6,555 nucleotides of DNA from positions 1 through 6,555 of the forward strand of contig JAITJB010000334.1 of assembly GCA_031279155.1 (NCBI GenBank), read 5' to 3'. The stretch comes from Deltaproteobacteria bacterium (GTDB taxonomy: Bacteria > Desulfobacterota > Desulfarculia > Adiutricales > Adiutricaceae). Of this stretch, positions 5,725-6,555 are shown in pieces. The stretch's first letter is position 1. Each line of letters begins with the position of its first letter. The notes beneath the pieces were generated by a model. It searched no databases and had not been told where the DNA came from. It worked only from the letters and a program-made list of their open reading frames with translations. A program made the translations under genes and the position numbers.

Positions 5725-6107
5725 TTTTTTGTGTTTTTGGCCGAATTTGACGATTTTTGATGATTTTTGAAAATTGAGGGGGTCGGGCCATCGCGCCGAC
5801 ACTTTTTACATTAACTTAAAATCTGCTCTTAAACAAGAGGGAAGATAAAAAATTTTGGGCCATATTCCATCAATCTTAGCCAGATAATTATCTGAAATTC
5901 TTACGAAAAAAAGAGCAAATTTTTTTTGGGGGTCACATTTTTGAGGCTCTTCTAGTCGGCCTTTATCCAAGATTTAGGTAACGAATCAGGGTTTAAAAAA
6001 GTGTACGCGCCGCCAAGAAAAATATGTTTTTCTATCGTTTGCGAGTGTATTCACTGAAATTAGCATGGTGATAGCCTTGGGTTTTAATTTTTTTGGAAGT
6101 TTTTCTT
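5725..6107 (-). promoter_or_regulatory. xseA-dnaA spacer: probable dnaA promoter region, possible origin
   Basis: This AT-rich 383-bp spacer lies directly upstream of dnaA, a common place for both the dnaA promoter and oriC. I find no exact TTATCCACA box. The nearest is TTATCCAAG at 5963-5971 (7 of 9); the same word recurs inside dnaA at 5580-5588. The minus strand offers a possible promoter TTGATG, 17 bp, TTTTAT just below the palindrome. Other short structures are CTCTT/AAGAG at 5826-5839, AAGAGC/GCTCTT at 5911-5951 and AGTG/CACT at 6044-6055. An origin function is inferred from position only. Confidence 0.35.
5881..5894. promoter_or_regulatory. perfect 14-bp palindrome upstream of dnaA, operator-like
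   Basis: CAGATAATTATCTG is its own reverse complement with no centre gap. It lies about 160 bp before the chosen dnaA start. It contains GATAAT, a 5-of-6 match to a -10 box on the minus strand, so a dimeric regulator bound here could cover a promoter. The binding protein is unknown; the role is inferred. Confidence 0.45.
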
Positions 6108-6554
6108 TTAACCTTCAGTCTTGGTAATATTCGCGCTTAAATTCCCCTCAGCTAGTCGTATGGTAACCTGGTCACTGACGGCTACTTGTGAAGCGCTTTT
6201 GATAACCTTACCCTTACAATCAGTGACCACGGCATAGCCTCGGGTTAGAACTCTAAGCGGCGAAACGGATCCCAGCCTTTTAGCTAGGGTACTTACTTTA
6301 GTCTCTTGGATGGCTAGAAAGCGGGCCATGGTAGTTATGAGAGATTGCCTTAAGCGGGTGTTTTCCTCGCGCCGCCTGGCCAATTCCCGGTGGGGCGATT
6401 TTAAGCCCAAGACCCTTATGGCTTCCGTTAAGCGCGAGCGGGCCCGGGACAAAGTGATGGTAAAGGCCAGCTTAAGCCTTCTATCTAAATGGTCTACGGT
6501 TTGGGAGTGGGTATAGATTTGCCGAGAGCGGGTAAGGATTAAGCGGCCAGAGAG
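6108..6554 (-). CDS. xseA: exodeoxyribonuclease VII large subunit, C-terminal part
   Basis: The last 148 codons of XseA, with the frame open to the right edge, so the gene starts outside the window. The TTG at 6452 is internal. Exonuclease VII degrades single-stranded DNA from both ends and takes part in repair and recombination; XseA is the large subunit and pairs with small XseB subunits. The visible part has a long, charged, arginine-rich helical region (about 1-95: HLDRRLKL, ELARRREENTRLRQSL), as in the coiled-coil stalk of the family. It then has the conserved SPLRVLTRGYAVVTD (about 98-112) and a small beta-rich tail ending near IRLAEGNLSANI. The nuclease centre and the OB-fold are not in view. 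No clear terminator follows, so read-through into dnaA is possible. Confidence 0.92.
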   Translation of the reverse strand, partial: LSGRLILTRSRQIYTHSQTVDHLDRRLKLAFTITLSRARSRLTEAIRVLGLKSPHRELARRREENTRLRQSLITTMARFLAIQETKVSTLAKRLGSVSPLRVLTRGYAVVTDCKGKVIKSASQVAVSDQVTIRLAEGNLSANITKTEG

Positions 6555-6555
6555 G

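Noticed and set aside
5725..5802. dnaA start at GTG 5802
   Set aside because: The added 26 residues are lysine-rich and unlike domain I; there is no ribosome site, and ATG 5724 gives a usual length.
6310..6516. Plus-strand open frame of 68 codons
   Set aside because: It is the shadow of xseA on the other strand, whose protein is clearly conserved.

Overview
The window carries a short run of housekeeping genes beside a long, low-information region. The DnaA has an E-type rather than DD-type Walker B and a GRRHST-type DNA-binding loop. The coding style is moderately GC-rich, with many TTA and CTT leucines and AT-rich spacers. These traits fit a Desulfobacterota (former Deltaproteobacteria) lineage, perhaps one under genome decay, because about 1.8 kb holds no convincing gene. 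The taxonomic guess is inference only.

Left side, + strand. The window opens inside the 3' end of an alpha/beta hydrolase gene (stop at 364). A tandem array of about 35-36 bp units starts on its last codon and runs to about 607. From there to about 2400 is a gene desert. It holds a perfect 11-bp inverted repeat (687-729), a possible minus-strand IS110-type transposase remnant (751-969), two extended -10 promoter-like sites (near 1155-1183 and 1797-1824) with no clear gene behind them, and competing GC stems (1405-1459). A small XRE-family helix-turn-helix gene (2410-2613) closes this half. It is followed at once by a long imperfect inverted repeat (2616-2714), which folds better as minus-strand RNA.

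Right side, - strand. Reading leftward from the right edge come the C-terminal part of xseA (exonuclease VII large subunit), a 383-bp spacer with a perfect 14-bp palindrome, dnaA (replication initiator), a 138-bp spacer with a strong GC hairpin, and hisC (histidinol-phosphate aminotransferase). After hisC come a low-complexity GCCGAAA-type tract and a strong intrinsic terminator (2864-2905). This terminator ends the leftward unit and separates it from the + strand HTH gene.

The three minus-strand genes do not form one pathway (DNA repair, replication initiation, histidine synthesis). I see no complete new defence or mobile system. The points most worth a second look are the unusual DnaA motifs together with the lack of consensus DnaA boxes upstream, the palindrome in front of dnaA, the strand-biased hairpin after the HTH gene, and the minisatellite that begins at the hydrolase stop codon.
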